Notes under the pieces: generated by a model
What the model saw: the letters and a program-made list of their open reading frames with translations, nothing else
What the model was told of the DNA's origin: nothing
Databases searched by the model: none
In this document: in pieces, positions 7,526-15,608 of the stretch
How the letters are laid out: each line of letters starts with the position of its first letter
Numbering within the stretch: position 1 is the first letter of the stretch
Translations under genes and position numbers: made by a program
Assembly (NCBI RefSeq): GCF_006715055.1
Contig: NZ_VFMN01000001.1
Span: forward strand, 1,364,001 to 1,428,000
Reading direction: 5' to 3'
Length of the DNA: 64,000 nt
Source of the DNA: Lapillicoccus jejuensis
GTDB lineage: Bacteria; Actinomycetota; Actinomycetes; Actinomycetales; Dermatophilaceae

Positions 7526-8935
7526 TCAGCGACGGCTGGCGGTCTCGACCGCCGGACGTCCGGCGCCGCGGCGCTGGCGCATCACCCCGAGGACGACGAT
7601 GACGACCCCGGACAGCACGCTGAGCGCGACCGCCTGCTGCTGCTCGGAGTCGAAGCACATGAGGACGATCGTCACGACGATGAAGACCATCGCCGCGATG
7701 GTCAGCCCCGGGAAGGCCCACATCCGGACGATCGGCTGCTCGCCCTCCCCGCGCATCCGGCGGCCGAGGACCAGCTGGCTGGCGGCGATGGCCAGGTAGA
7801 CGAAGAGCGCGACCGCGCCGGACGTCGCCAGCAGGTAGCCGAAGATCTTGTCGGGCAGGACGTAGTTGCCGATGACGGCGAGGAACCCGACGACCATCGA
7901 GGCGAGGACGGCCACGGCCGGGACGCCGCGCGGCGTGATCCGGCGCACGGCCTTGGGGGCATCCCCGCGGGCGCCGAGCGAGAAGAGCATCCGGCTCGCG
8001 GTGTAGAGCGCCGAGTTGAGGCAGGAGGCGACCGCGGTGAGGACGACGAGGTCCATGATCGTCGAGGCGCCGGGGATGCCGATGGCCTGGAGCACCGACT
8101 GGTACGACCCGTCCTGCAGCTTGTTGTACGGCAGGAGCGCGACGACGACGAAGATCGAGCCGATGTAGAAGATCGAGATCCGCCAGATGACCGAGTTGAC
8201 GGCCTTGGCGATCCCCTTCTCCGGGTCGGGCGACTCGGCGGCGGCGATGGTGACGATCTCGGTGCCCATGAAGGAGAACATCGTCGTGAGCATCGCCGCG
8301 ACGATGGCCCCGGCCCCGTTGGGCAGGAAGCCGTCCGGCTGCCAGAGCCCGGAGACGCCGCTGACCTTGCTTCCCGGGAACACACCGAGGATGGCGAGGA
8401 CCCCGACGACGATGAAGAGGACGATCGCGACGACCTTGATGAGGGCGAACCAGAACTCGAACTCGCCGTAGTTGCCGACGCTGACGAGGTTCGTCGCCGT
8501 GAGCAGCAGCGTCACCGCGAGCGCCCACACCCACTGGTCGAGGCCGACGAGCCGGTGCAGGACGTCGGCGGCCGCTGTCGCCTCGACGGGGATGACCAGC
8601 ACCCAGAACCACCAGTAGAGCCAGCCCACCGAGAAGCCGGCCCACCGCCCGAAGGCGCGCTCCGAGTAGGTCGAGAACGACCCGGTGTCGGGGTTGGCCG
8701 TCGCCATCTCGCCGAGCATCCGCATGACGAGGACGACGAGCGTGCCCGCGAGCAGGTAGGAGATGAGGACGGCGGGACCGGCCTTGCCGATCGCCGTCGC
8801 CGAGCCGACGAAGAGGCCGGCGCCGATGACGCCGGCGATGGAGATCATCGTGATGTGCCGCGGCTTGAGGCTCGTCCCGAGTCCGTGGCCCCCCGGCTCC
8901 TGCAGCCCGGCCGGGGTCGTCGTCGCGTCGCTCAT
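7526..8935 (-). CDS. Amino acid permease, APC superfamily (GabP/AnsP-like)
   Basis: A 469-residue protein with 12 predicted membrane helices. The first helix holds the APC signature HITMISIAGVIGAGLFVGSA, the substrate/Na-site region of this family, followed by MRMLGEMATANPDTGSFSTY, typical of the basic/aromatic and GABA permease branch. It should import an amino acid by proton symport across the cytoplasmic membrane; the substrate cannot be told from sequence. It stands alone: no enzyme for amino acid use is adjacent. The ATG at 8935 is consistent with family starts (MSDATTTPAGLQEPGGH). Confidence 0.9.
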   Translation of the reverse strand: MSDATTTPAGLQEPGGHGLGTSLKPRHITMISIAGVIGAGLFVGSATAIGKAGPAVLISYLLAGTLVVLVMRMLGEMATANPDTGSFSTYSERAFGRWAGFSVGWLYWWFWVLVIPVEATAAADVLHRLVGLDQWVWALAVTLLLTATNLVSVGNYGEFEFWFALIKVVAIVLFIVVGVLAILGVFPGSKVSGVSGLWQPDGFLPNGAGAIVAAMLTTMFSFMGTEIVTIAAAESPDPEKGIAKAVNSVIWRISIFYIGSIFVVVALLPYNKLQDGSYQSVLQAIGIPGASTIMDLVVLTAVASCLNSALYTASRMLFSLGARGDAPKAVRRITPRGVPAVAVLASMVVGFLAVIGNYVLPDKIFGYLLATSGAVALFVYLAIAASQLVLGRRMRGEGEQPIVRMWAFPGLTIAAMVFIVVTIVLMCFDSEQQQAVALSVLSGVVIVVLGVMRQRRGAGRPAVETASRR

Positions 8936-8966
8936 GAACGGGTGGTCTACCGGACTCCCAGGATCC

Positions 8967-9380
8967 TCACAACCGCGGAGGGTTGATGAGCGGCACCCCG
9001 GCGAGCTCCGCCACCCGCTCGCCGTCGGAGGCCGGCAGGGCGAGCTGTCGCTCCTTGCCCTTGTCGAGCTCGAGGACGACGGTGCCGTTCCACCGGCTGA
9101 CCCGCACTCCGTTGACCCGAGACCAAGGGAGGGTCCGCCCGAGCTGCCGCACGCCGTCGCCGTCGACCCGGACAGGGAGCAGGAGCATGGCGAGGCGCGC
9201 GGAGTGGAGGAGGAGCTGGAGGCCCCAGAGCGCGGCGAGGACGGGCTTCCTGCCGACGATGCCGAGCACGACTCCCACGACGGCGATGACGACGATGAAC
9301 GCCGTCACGACAGTCGTCGTCCGCTGCGACGAGGCGGGGCGGAACGAGAGGGGGGCGAGCGCCCCACCCACCTCGCTCAC
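8967..9380 (-). CDS. Small membrane protein with PH-like C-terminal domain
   Basis: Starts at GTG 9380, chosen because it overlaps the upstream stop as GTGA (9377-9380). 137 residues: two hydrophobic segments (VVTAFIVVIAVVGVVLGIV and a second around LLLHSARLAMLLLPV), then a beta-rich domain with LPWSRVNGVRVSRWNGTVVL and LELDKGKERQLALP, which resembles the bacterial PH (bPH) domains used in membrane-associated proteins. Translationally coupled to the DUF2716 gene. Function unknown. The frame is open further upstream but that part is antisense-type composition and not coding. Confidence 0.7.
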   Translation of the reverse strand: MSEVGGALAPLSFRPASSQRTTTVVTAFIVVIAVVGVVLGIVGRKPVLAALWGLQLLLHSARLAMLLLPVRVDGDGVRQLGRTLPWSRVNGVRVSRWNGTVVLELDKGKERQLALPASDGERVAELAGVPLINPPRL

Positions 9381-9898
9381 GCGCGTCGCCGTACGGGGAG
9401 CCACGCGGCCAGCTCGGCGCCGAGGGTCGCGACGAGCGGCTCGCCCCACACGGTGAGGGTCCGCTGCCAGGGGTGGCCGAACGTCCCCCAGACCTGGTCG
9501 GGGTGGACGTGGGCGCGGTAGTCGCCGTCGGGCACGACGGGCACGCGCCAGGTGCCGCCACCCAGCGCGTGCCGCGCGGGCGACCAGCGGTACGCCGGGT
9601 GCTGCCAGTCGAGCGCGACCAGCTCGCCGTCGCCCCCCTCCAGCCCGTCCTGGCCCAGCAGGTCGACGAAGGCGCGCAGCGCGACGGCGTCGACCGCCGC
9701 CGACCCCGCGGCGAACGGAGCCGGTCCCGCGTCGAACACGGGCGCGAGGTCGAGGGTGACCGCCCCGTGCGGCTCGTCGATCGCGGGCGGACCGGCAGCG
9801 TCCACCGAGGCGCGGAAGCCGAAGCGGGCCTCGAAGGGCCACCACGCGTCGTCGTACGGGATCTCGCGCCACGCGCCGCTCTCCCCGACCTCCTGCAT
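9377..9898 (-). CDS. DUF2716 domain-containing protein
   Basis: 173 residues from ATG 9898. It has the DUF2716 pattern: AWWPFEARFGFRAS near the start, LDWQHPAYRWSP in the middle, PDGDYRAHVHPDQVWGTFGH and PWQRTLTVWGEPLV near the end. The family is small, cytoplasmic and uncharacterised, often in antibiotic-producing actinobacteria. Downstream coupling to the PH-like membrane protein (GTGA) suggests they work together. It diverges from the alcohol-dehydrogenase-like gene at 9944 with only 45 bp between starts. Confidence 0.85.
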   Translation of the reverse strand: MQEVGESGAWREIPYDDAWWPFEARFGFRASVDAAGPPAIDEPHGAVTLDLAPVFDAGPAPFAAGSAAVDAVALRAFVDLLGQDGLEGGDGELVALDWQHPAYRWSPARHALGGGTWRVPVVPDGDYRAHVHPDQVWGTFGHPWQRTLTVWGEPLVATLGAELAAWLPVRRRA

Positions 9899-9943
9899 AC
9901 GGGGCAGTGTGCCAAGCCCGGAGCCGTCGGGGAGGATGACGGC

Positions 9944-11248
9944 GTGAGCCAGACAGCGACGTCCAGCAGCACCACGACCAGCGAGACCGTCTTCACCTAC
10001 GCCTCGCCGCGGCTGAAGTTCGGCGCCGGCGCGAGCGCGGAGGTCGGGCACGACCTCGCCGCGCTCGGGGTGACCCGGGCGCTGCTCGTCACCGACCCGG
10101 GGATCGCCGCGAGCGGGGTCGCCGACCGGGTGGCCGAAGCGGTGCGGGCGGCCGGCCTCGAGGTCGAGGTCTACGCCGAGGCGCACGTCGAGCCGAGCGA
10201 CGCGAGCCTGCGCGCGGCGGTCGAGGCGGCCCGCGCGATGGGGCCGTTCGACGGGGTCGTCGCGGTCGGCGGCGGGTCGAGCATCGACACGGCCAAGGCG
10301 GTCGACCTCATGCTCACCTCGTCGGGCGACCTCCTCGACTACGTCAACGCCCCCGTCGGCGGCGGCCGCGCGCCGGAGAAGCCGCTGCTGCCGCTCGTCG
10401 CCGTCCCCACGACGGCCGGCACCGGCGCCGAGTCGACGTCGGTGTGCGTCCTCGACGTCCTCGCCCGCAAGGTCAAGACGGGGATCTCGCACGAGCGGCT
10501 GCGGCCGGTCCTCGCCGTCGTCGACCCCGAGCTGTCGGCGACCATGCCGGCCGGGGTCACCGCCGCGTCGGGGCTCGACATCCTGTGCCACGCGCTGGAG
10601 AGCTACACCGCTCGCCCGTACGACGCCTTCCCCCGCAAGGAGGCGTCCGAGCGCGTCCCCTACTGCGGCGCCAACCCCATCGCCGACATGTGGAGCGAGA
10701 AGGCGATGTCGCTGCTCGCGTCCGCGTTCCGGCGGGCCTACCGCGACGGCGAGGACCGCGAGGCGCGGCTCGAGATGTCGATGGCCGCGACCTTCGCCGG
10801 GCTCGGCTTCGGCAACGCCGGCGTGCACCTGCCGCACGCGAACGCCTACCCCGTCGCCGGCGGGGTGCCCGACGGCTTCCACCCGGCCGGCTACCCCGAC
10901 GACCACGCGATGGTGCCGCACGGGATGGCCGTCGCGCTGACCGCGCCGGAGTCGTTCCGCTTCACCTTCGAGGCGACGCCCGAGCGCCACCTCGCCGCGG
11001 CGCGGCTGCTCGCGCCGCAGCGCAACCCAGGGGACGACGCCCGCGACGAGCTGCCGTCGGTGCTCGTCGACCTGCTGCGCGACGTGGGCCAGCCCAGCGG
11101 CCTCGCCGAGGTCGGCTACGCCGAGGGTGACGTCCCGCAGCTGGTCGAGGGGACGATGGCGCAGGCGCGGCTGCTGTCGATCTGCCCGCGCACCCCGAGC
11201 GAGGACGACGTCGCCGGGGTCCTCGCGAGGTCGATGCACAACTGGTGA
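9944..11248 (+). CDS. Iron-containing alcohol dehydrogenase, hydroxyacid-oxoacid transhydrogenase type
   Basis: A 434-residue group III (Fe-ADH) protein. Nucleotide loop GVVAVGGGSSIDTAKAVDLM; metal ligands from GLDILCHALES (Asp and His), GVHLPHANAYPVAG and DDHAMVPHGMAVALTAPESF. The last two blocks, with ANAYP and MVPHG...LTxPxxFxFT, are characteristic of ADHFE1-type hydroxyacid-oxoacid transhydrogenase, which interconverts 4-hydroxybutyrate and 2-oxoglutarate with succinic semialdehyde and 2-hydroxyglutarate. Start is GTG 9944 because GGAGG lies at 9931-9935; the ATG at 9935 runs at once into a stop. Cytoplasmic. No succinic-semialdehyde gene is adjacent, so the physiological substrate is inferred. 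Confidence 0.85.
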   Translation: MSQTATSSSTTTSETVFTYASPRLKFGAGASAEVGHDLAALGVTRALLVTDPGIAASGVADRVAEAVRAAGLEVEVYAEAHVEPSDASLRAAVEAARAMGPFDGVVAVGGGSSIDTAKAVDLMLTSSGDLLDYVNAPVGGGRAPEKPLLPLVAVPTTAGTGAESTSVCVLDVLARKVKTGISHERLRPVLAVVDPELSATMPAGVTAASGLDILCHALESYTARPYDAFPRKEASERVPYCGANPIADMWSEKAMSLLASAFRRAYRDGEDREARLEMSMAATFAGLGFGNAGVHLPHANAYPVAGGVPDGFHPAGYPDDHAMVPHGMAVALTAPESFRFTFEATPERHLAAARLLAPQRNPGDDARDELPSVLVDLLRDVGQPSGLAEVGYAEGDVPQLVEGTMAQARLLSICPRTPSEDDVAGVLARSMHNW

Positions 11249-11278
11249 GAGCGATGGTCGCCCGCCTGTGGACGACGG

Positions 11279-11307
11279 AGTACGGGAGTACGGGTCGACG
11301 AGTACGG
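11279..11307 (+). promoter_or_regulatory. Three AGTACGG direct repeats upstream of vapB-like gene
   Basis: AGTACGG occurs at 11279-11285, 11287-11293 and 11301-11307, immediately before the GTG at 11316. Repeats in this position are typical operators for an autoregulating ribbon-helix-helix antitoxin. TACGGT (11303-11308) could double as the -10, making the message leaderless. No inverted repeat of useful length is present. Confidence 0.5.
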
Positions 11308-11315
11308 TGACCCGT

Positions 11316-11546
11316 GTGAAGACGACGATCGAGCTACCGGACGCGCTGGCCGACGAAGCCCGAGCGCTGGCGCACGAGCACGGGACGACCCTGCGCGAGC
11401 TCGTCGTCGAGGGCCTGCGCAGCGAGGTCGAGCGCCGCCGCCGGCCGCCGGCCCCGGTCGACTTCCATTTCCCCACCGCACGCGGCGAGGGGCTCGCCGT
11501 CGCGGCCGAGGACGTCCTCGCGACCTCCTACGGTCTGCCGAGGTGA
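11316..11546 (+). CDS. Ribbon-helix-helix antitoxin, VapB type
   Basis: 76 residues starting at GTG 11316: VKTTIELPDALADEARALAH is a standard ribbon-helix-helix opening (beta strand KTTIELP, then two helices), followed by a C-terminal region ending DVLATSYGLPR that would wrap the toxin. It should bind its own promoter as a dimer and neutralise the PIN toxin. The toxin gene starts inside its stop codon (GTGA). Three short direct repeats sit just upstream. The pair is complete and looks intact. Confidence 0.88.
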   Translation: MKTTIELPDALADEARALAHEHGTTLRELVVEGLRSEVERRRRPPAPVDFHFPTARGEGLAVAAEDVLATSYGLPR

Positions 11547-11980
11547 TCGCCCTCGACACCAACCTCCTCGTCTACGCGCACCGCGAGGACAGCCCCGACC
11601 ACGCGGCGGCGTCGGCGGTGCTGCTGGACCTCGTGCACTCCGGCCGGCCGTTCGGGGTGCCGTGGCCGTGCCTGCACGAGTTCCTCGCCGTCGTGACCTA
11701 TCCGCGGATCTACCGGCCGCCGACGCCGCAGGCCGTCGCGGTCGAGGCGGTCGTCGCGCTCACCGCCCTCGAGCAGGTGCACGTGCTCGGCGAGGGCCGC
11801 GACCACCTCCCGCTCCTGCAGGAGCTCCTGACCGGCTCCGGGGTCGTCGGTCCGGCGGTCCACGACGCGCGCGTCGCCGCGATCTGCCTGTCGCACGGCG
11901 TCGACGCACTGTGGTCGGCCGACCGCGACTTCGGCCGGTTCCCCCGGCTCACGGTGCACAACCCGCTCGTGGGGCGGTGA
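11543..11980 (+). CDS. PIN-domain ribonuclease toxin, VapC type
   Basis: 145 residues from GTG 11543, overlapping the antitoxin by 4 bases. PIN motifs are in place: IALDTNLLVYA (first Asp), a Glu in CLHEFLAVV, HDARVAAICLSHG (third acidic position) and LWSADRDFGRFP (fourth Asp). These coordinate Mg2+ for cleavage of RNA, usually tRNA or rRNA, in the cytoplasm. TYPRIYRPPTPQ matches the subfamily whose members carry VTxPRxYxxPT, common in mycobacterial VapC. Activity is inferred from the intact motif set. Confidence 0.9.
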   Translation: MIALDTNLLVYAHREDSPDHAAASAVLLDLVHSGRPFGVPWPCLHEFLAVVTYPRIYRPPTPQAVAVEAVVALTALEQVHVLGEGRDHLPLLQELLTGSGVVGPAVHDARVAAICLSHGVDALWSADRDFGRFPRLTVHNPLVGR

Positions 11981-11988
11981 CGCCCGGG

Positions 11989-12426
11989 CTACCTCACGAG
12001 CCGCCGTACGGCGTCCCGCACCACGTCGGGGACGGCGACCGGGCGCCGGGTGCCCGGGTCGACGTACACGTGCACGAAGCGGCCCACCGCGCTCGGCTCG
12101 TCGGCGTCCTCGCGGAAGACGGCCAGCCGGTAGGTCACGCTGCGCTCGCCGAGCCGCTCGACCCCGAGCCCGACGGTGAGCGCGTCGGGGAAGGCGACCG
12201 AGGCGAGGAAGCGGCACGAGGTCTCGACGACGACGCCGAGCGCGGGCAGCCGGGTGACGTCGCCGACCTGACGGCCCAGCCAGCCGTTGACGACGGTGTC
12301 GAACCACGCGTAGTAGACGACGTTGTTGGCGTGGCCGTACTGGTCGTTGTCGGCCCACCGGGTCTGCACGGCCTCGAGGACGGGGAAGTCGGCCCGGGTG
12401 GGCGGCGCGGGTCGCGGGTCGCTCAT
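11989..12426 (-). CDS. Acyl-CoA thioesterase, 4HBT/hotdog family
   Basis: 145 residues from ATG 12426. The hotdog signature is clear: VQTRWADNDQYGHANNVVYY places the Asp-Gln-x-x-H active site at residues about 25-30, followed by WFDTVVNGWL and FLASVAFPDALTVG. This is the YbgC/FadM-like branch of the 4-hydroxybenzoyl-CoA thioesterase family, which hydrolyses short or medium acyl-CoA in the cytoplasm. The upstream VOC gene stops inside its start codon (ATGA, 12423-12426), so the two are translationally coupled. It converges on the VapC gene with 8 bp between. Confidence 0.88.
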   Translation of the reverse strand: MSDPRPAPPTRADFPVLEAVQTRWADNDQYGHANNVVYYAWFDTVVNGWLGRQVGDVTRLPALGVVVETSCRFLASVAFPDALTVGLGVERLGERSVTYRLAVFREDADEPSAVGRFVHVYVDPGTRRPVAVPDVVRDAVRRLVR

Positions 12427-12794
12427 GCGGGACGTCGCTGCTCGACGAGACCGACGGTGTTGCCCTCGCTGTCGAGGACGAAGGCCTGCCACTCCTGCGT
12501 GCCCGCCGGGCCGAGGGTGTCGTCCTCGTGGATGACGATGACGTGCGGCTCGCCCGTCACCTCGACACCGCGGGTCCGCAACCGTTCGACGGCGGCCTCG
12601 AGGTCGTCCACCTCGACGTACAGCGTCGCGCTCGGCGCGCCGCCCTCGAGCAGCAGCCGGGTGCCGTCGAGGTCGAAGAACACGAGGCCCGGTGGGTCGT
12701 ACGTCGCGGCCGGAGGCGCCCCCAGCAGGTCGGTGGAGAACGCCGTCGCGCGAGCGAGGTCGGTGGCGCGCTGGGCGACCTGGGTGAGACGCAC
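12423..12794 (-). CDS. VOC-family (glyoxalase-like) protein
   Basis: 123 residues beginning at GTG 12794 behind a GGAGGT Shine-Dalgarno. The beta-alpha-beta-beta-beta repeats of the vicinal-oxygen-chelate fold are recognisable: QVAQRATDLARATAFSTDLL (first module), LVFFDLDGTRLLLEGG, then LYVEVDDLEAAVERLRTRGV and FVLDSEGNTVGLVEQR. Members include glyoxalases, dioxygenases and antibiotic-binding proteins; the substrate is unknown here. It is the first gene of a two-gene operon with the thioesterase. Divergent from the ABC ATPase gene across 144 bp. Confidence 0.85.
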   Translation of the reverse strand: MRLTQVAQRATDLARATAFSTDLLGAPPAATYDPPGLVFFDLDGTRLLLEGGAPSATLYVEVDDLEAAVERLRTRGVEVTGEPHVIVIHEDDTLGPAGTQEWQAFVLDSEGNTVGLVEQRRPA

Positions 12795-12938
12795 GGGGAC
12801 CTCCGTCGGGTCGGGGCGGGCCGGGCCGGCCGCTGGAGCGGGTGTCGGTCGGGGCAGTCTGCCCTGACTAGACTCACGGCGTCGCGGGTCCTGGGGTGGG
12901 GCGTCCCCGCGAGACACTCGGGACGACGGGACGGGACG

Positions 12939-14381
12939 ATGCCGCACACGCTGCTGGAGATCAGGGGCCTGCACCAGTACCGCGGCTTCCGGCACGTCCT
13001 GCGCGGCCTCGACCTCACCATCGGGCACGCCGAGATCCTCGGTCTCGTCGGGCGCAACGGCTCGGGCAAGTCGACGCTCATCAAGACCGTGGGCGGCCAG
13101 CTGGCTCCCCGCGAGGGCACGATGCTGCTCGACGGGGCGCCGTACGGGCCGCAGAGCCCGGCGCAGGCGCGCGAGGCCGGCGTCAGCGTCATCGAGCAGG
13201 ACTTCGCCGTCGCCCCCGAGGTGACGGTGGTCGAGAACATGCTGCGACACACCGACCTCGCGCAGGCCCCGCGCCAGGAGCAGCTCATGCGGGGGGTACA
13301 GGTCCTCGGCCGCACCGGCTTCGACCTCGACCTCGAGCGGCCGTTCGGCGAGCTCGACCCCGCGGGCCAGGCGCTCGCCGAGGTGCTGCGGGTGCAGGCC
13401 GAGGGCGCGCGGCTGGTCATCTTCGACGAGGTCTCGGCCGTGCTCGACGACCTCGAGATCTCCCAGCTGCACGCGGCCGCCCGGCTGCTGCGCGAGAGCG
13501 GCTGCTCGATCCTGCACATCGCCCACCGGCTCGAGGAGGTCACCGCCCTCTCGGACCGCGTGGCGGTCGTGCGCGACGGCGTCGTCGTCGAGGTCGTGGA
13601 CGCCGACCGCGCCGAGGCCGACGACCTCGTGCGCGCGATGCTCGACCGCGGCCTGCCGGAGCGCCACCAGGCGCAGCGCCCGGCCGGGCGCGAGGTGCTC
13701 ACCGTCCGCGGGCTGGCCGCCGACGGCCTCGCCGAGCCGGTCGACCTCACGCTGCACGGCGGGCAGGTCCTCGGCGTCGTCGGGCTGCGCACGTCCGGCG
13801 CGCGCGACCTCGTCCTCGCCCTCGCCCGGCAGGCCGAGGCGCACACCGACGGCCGGGTCGCCCACGTCGCCGGACGCTCGGACGACCAGCTCGAGGCGCG
13901 CCAGTCCGACGTCCTCACCGCCGGCCTCGAGGGGCTCGACGAGCACGAGCGGCTCCAGGCCGCCTTCGTGCGGGCCATCGAGTTCGAGATGGAGACGTCG
14001 AACCTCCACGCCCCGGTCAAGAACCTCAGCGGCGGCGACCAGCAGAAGGCCTCGATCGCGTCCGTCGCCGAGACGACCGCGGACGTCGTCGTCCTCGAGC
14101 ACCCCACGCGCGGGGTGGACGTCGGGGCCCGCACCCGCGCGTACGACGTCGTCGACGAGCTCGTCGCGCGCGGCAAGGCCGTCGTCGTCCTCACGAGCGA
14201 CCTGTCCGAGGTGCTGTCGATGTGCGACCGGGTCGCGGTGCTGCACCAGGGACGGGTCGTCGCCGTCCTCGACACCGCCGACGTCGACGAGGACGTCGTC
14301 ATGGACTACGCCCTGACCGGCGCGTCGGCGCCCCGTCGGGTCAGCCGCGAGGGCGGCCGACGGAGCGCACCCAGGCACTGA
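12939..14381 (+). CDS. Orphan sugar-type ABC transporter ATP-binding protein with two degenerate NBDs
   Basis: 480 residues, RbsA/MglA-like tandem nucleotide-binding domains. NBD1 (1-240) has Walker A GRNGSGKST (38-46) and Walker B RLVIFDEVSA (about 158-167), but where the signature should be it reads ELDPAGQAL. NBD2 (250-465) has the signature NLSGGDQQK (362-370) but no Walker A (GLRTSGARD) and an altered Walker B, VVVLEHPTRG, with His for the catalytic Glu. The single complete composite site would be NBD1 Walker motifs with the NBD2 signature. No permease or binding protein is adjacent. A TAGACT box at 12869-12874 is a possible -10. Cytoplasmic, membrane-associated; substrate unknown. Confidence 0.85.
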   Translation: MPHTLLEIRGLHQYRGFRHVLRGLDLTIGHAEILGLVGRNGSGKSTLIKTVGGQLAPREGTMLLDGAPYGPQSPAQAREAGVSVIEQDFAVAPEVTVVENMLRHTDLAQAPRQEQLMRGVQVLGRTGFDLDLERPFGELDPAGQALAEVLRVQAEGARLVIFDEVSAVLDDLEISQLHAAARLLRESGCSILHIAHRLEEVTALSDRVAVVRDGVVVEVVDADRAEADDLVRAMLDRGLPERHQAQRPAGREVLTVRGLAADGLAEPVDLTLHGGQVLGVVGLRTSGARDLVLALARQAEAHTDGRVAHVAGRSDDQLEARQSDVLTAGLEGLDEHERLQAAFVRAIEFEMETSNLHAPVKNLSGGDQQKASIASVAETTADVVVLEHPTRGVDVGARTRAYDVVDELVARGKAVVVLTSDLSEVLSMCDRVAVLHQGRVVAVLDTADVDEDVVMDYALTGASAPRRVSREGGRRSAPRH

Positions 14382-15576
14382 ACGAGCGCACCGGCGCCGG
14401 CTTCGGGCGGACCAGCCACGGCCACGGGTGCACCTCGACGGGGCGCACCGCGGCGGCGCGGGTCGCGAACCCCGGCACCGGGGCGTGGGTGACGGCGAGC
14501 GAGCGGCCGGCGAGCTCGTCGGCGATGCGGCCGCGGCGGACCTCGACGTCGCGGCGGGTCGCGAGGTCGCCGAGGGTCTCGGCGAGGAAGACCAGGCGCT
14601 TGCCCGACAGGTGCAGCCGCCTCAGCAGCGGCTCGTCGAAGACGAAGACGACCGGCCGGGAGTCGTCGGCCGCGAGCGCCGGGTCGCCGTCGCCGAGCGA
14701 CTCGGCGGTGAGCCAGACCTGCTCGGCGCCGTCGCCCTCGACCGCGTCGGGGCCGGCGGGGATGTCGCCCGCGCCGAGGTCGGGACCGTCGACGGGCGCG
14801 AGCCGGGTCTCCGGGGGCCAGCCCTGGACGGGGCAGGCGTCGGAGAGGGCGCACTCGCGGCACAGCTGCGGCGCGCGCTTCTCGACCTGCCAGCGGCTGA
14901 AGCCGTAGGGCTTCCCGGACCCGGTGCCGACGGTCCACTGCCAGCCGAGCCGGTTGGCGGCGCGCGACCCGTCGACGAGGTGGGTGAAGAAGCGGTCCTC
15001 GCCCTCGCGCCAGTCGGCGCCGGCGCGGACGGCCCACTGCGACGCCATCCACATCCGGGTCTGGTTGACCAGCCAGCCGTCGGTCTCCAGCTCGCCGGTG
15101 ACGGCCTCCATGCAGCGCATCTTCTCCGGCCACGGGTCGTCCCAGGGGGTGCCCGTGCGCGGCTGCTCGTGACGCAGCTCGCGACCCAGGGCCGCGCCGG
15201 TCCGCGCGTAGAGGTGCCGCGCGTACTCCTGCCAGAGCAGCTCGTCACGGTACTTGTCCCGGTCGCGGTACGGCGCCGCGCCGGCCGCGTCCCACGCCTC
15301 ACGGAGGGTGACGAGGTTGTACCGCAGGTACGGCGACATCCGGCTCGCCCCGCGCTTCCCCACCGGCAGGACGGTCGAGCGGTCCCGGGCGTAGCCGGTG
15401 ACGTCGAGCGTCGCGAGCGCGGTGTCGGCGGTGGTCTGGCCGCCGGTGAAGGCGCCCTTGGCGACCCCGTCCGCCCCCTCGAGGGTGAGGTCGCCCAGGT
15501 GCTCGGCGACCCAGCGGACGACGTCACCGCCGTCCCCCTTCTCACGCTCGGGCGGCGGCGGAGTGGGCAGGCGCAT
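14341..15576 (-). CDS. Photolyase/cryptochrome-like protein with swapped domain order and four-cysteine cluster
   Basis: 411 residues. The FAD-binding photolyase domain is N-terminal (about 40-255): FTGGQTTADTALATLDVTGY, SRMSPYLRYNLVTL, ELLWQEYARHLY, NQTRMWMASQWA, HLVDGSRAANRLGWQWTVGT. The alpha/beta antenna-type domain, normally N-terminal, follows at about 285-365: QVWLTAESLGDGDPALAA, RPVVFVFDEPLL, LSGKRLVFLAETLGDLA. The only four cysteines are C155, C239, C242 and C248, close to the spacing that binds [4Fe-4S] in bacterial FeS photolyases. The usual His of the HN pair near the FAD is Val (WLVNQTRM). It ends 41 bp inside the convergent ABC gene. Repair activity is uncertain; a classical photolyase is at 47657. 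Confidence 0.8.
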   Translation of the reverse strand: MRLPTPPPPEREKGDGGDVVRWVAEHLGDLTLEGADGVAKGAFTGGQTTADTALATLDVTGYARDRSTVLPVGKRGASRMSPYLRYNLVTLREAWDAAGAAPYRDRDKYRDELLWQEYARHLYARTGAALGRELRHEQPRTGTPWDDPWPEKMRCMEAVTGELETDGWLVNQTRMWMASQWAVRAGADWREGEDRFFTHLVDGSRAANRLGWQWTVGTGSGKPYGFSRWQVEKRAPQLCRECALSDACPVQGWPPETRLAPVDGPDLGAGDIPAGPDAVEGDGAEQVWLTAESLGDGDPALAADDSRPVVFVFDEPLLRRLHLSGKRLVFLAETLGDLATRRDVEVRRGRIADELAGRSLAVTHAPVPGFATRAAAVRPVEVHPWPWLVRPKPAPVRSFSAWVRSVGRPRG

Positions 15577-15608
15577 GCGGGACGCCGTACCCGCTCAGGC
15601 GGCGGCGG

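Noticed and set aside
6542-8986. A plus-strand open frame of 814 codons
   Set aside because: Antisense to two membrane protein genes and the APC permease; composed of Asp/Arg/His/Pro-rich sequence typical of shadow frames.
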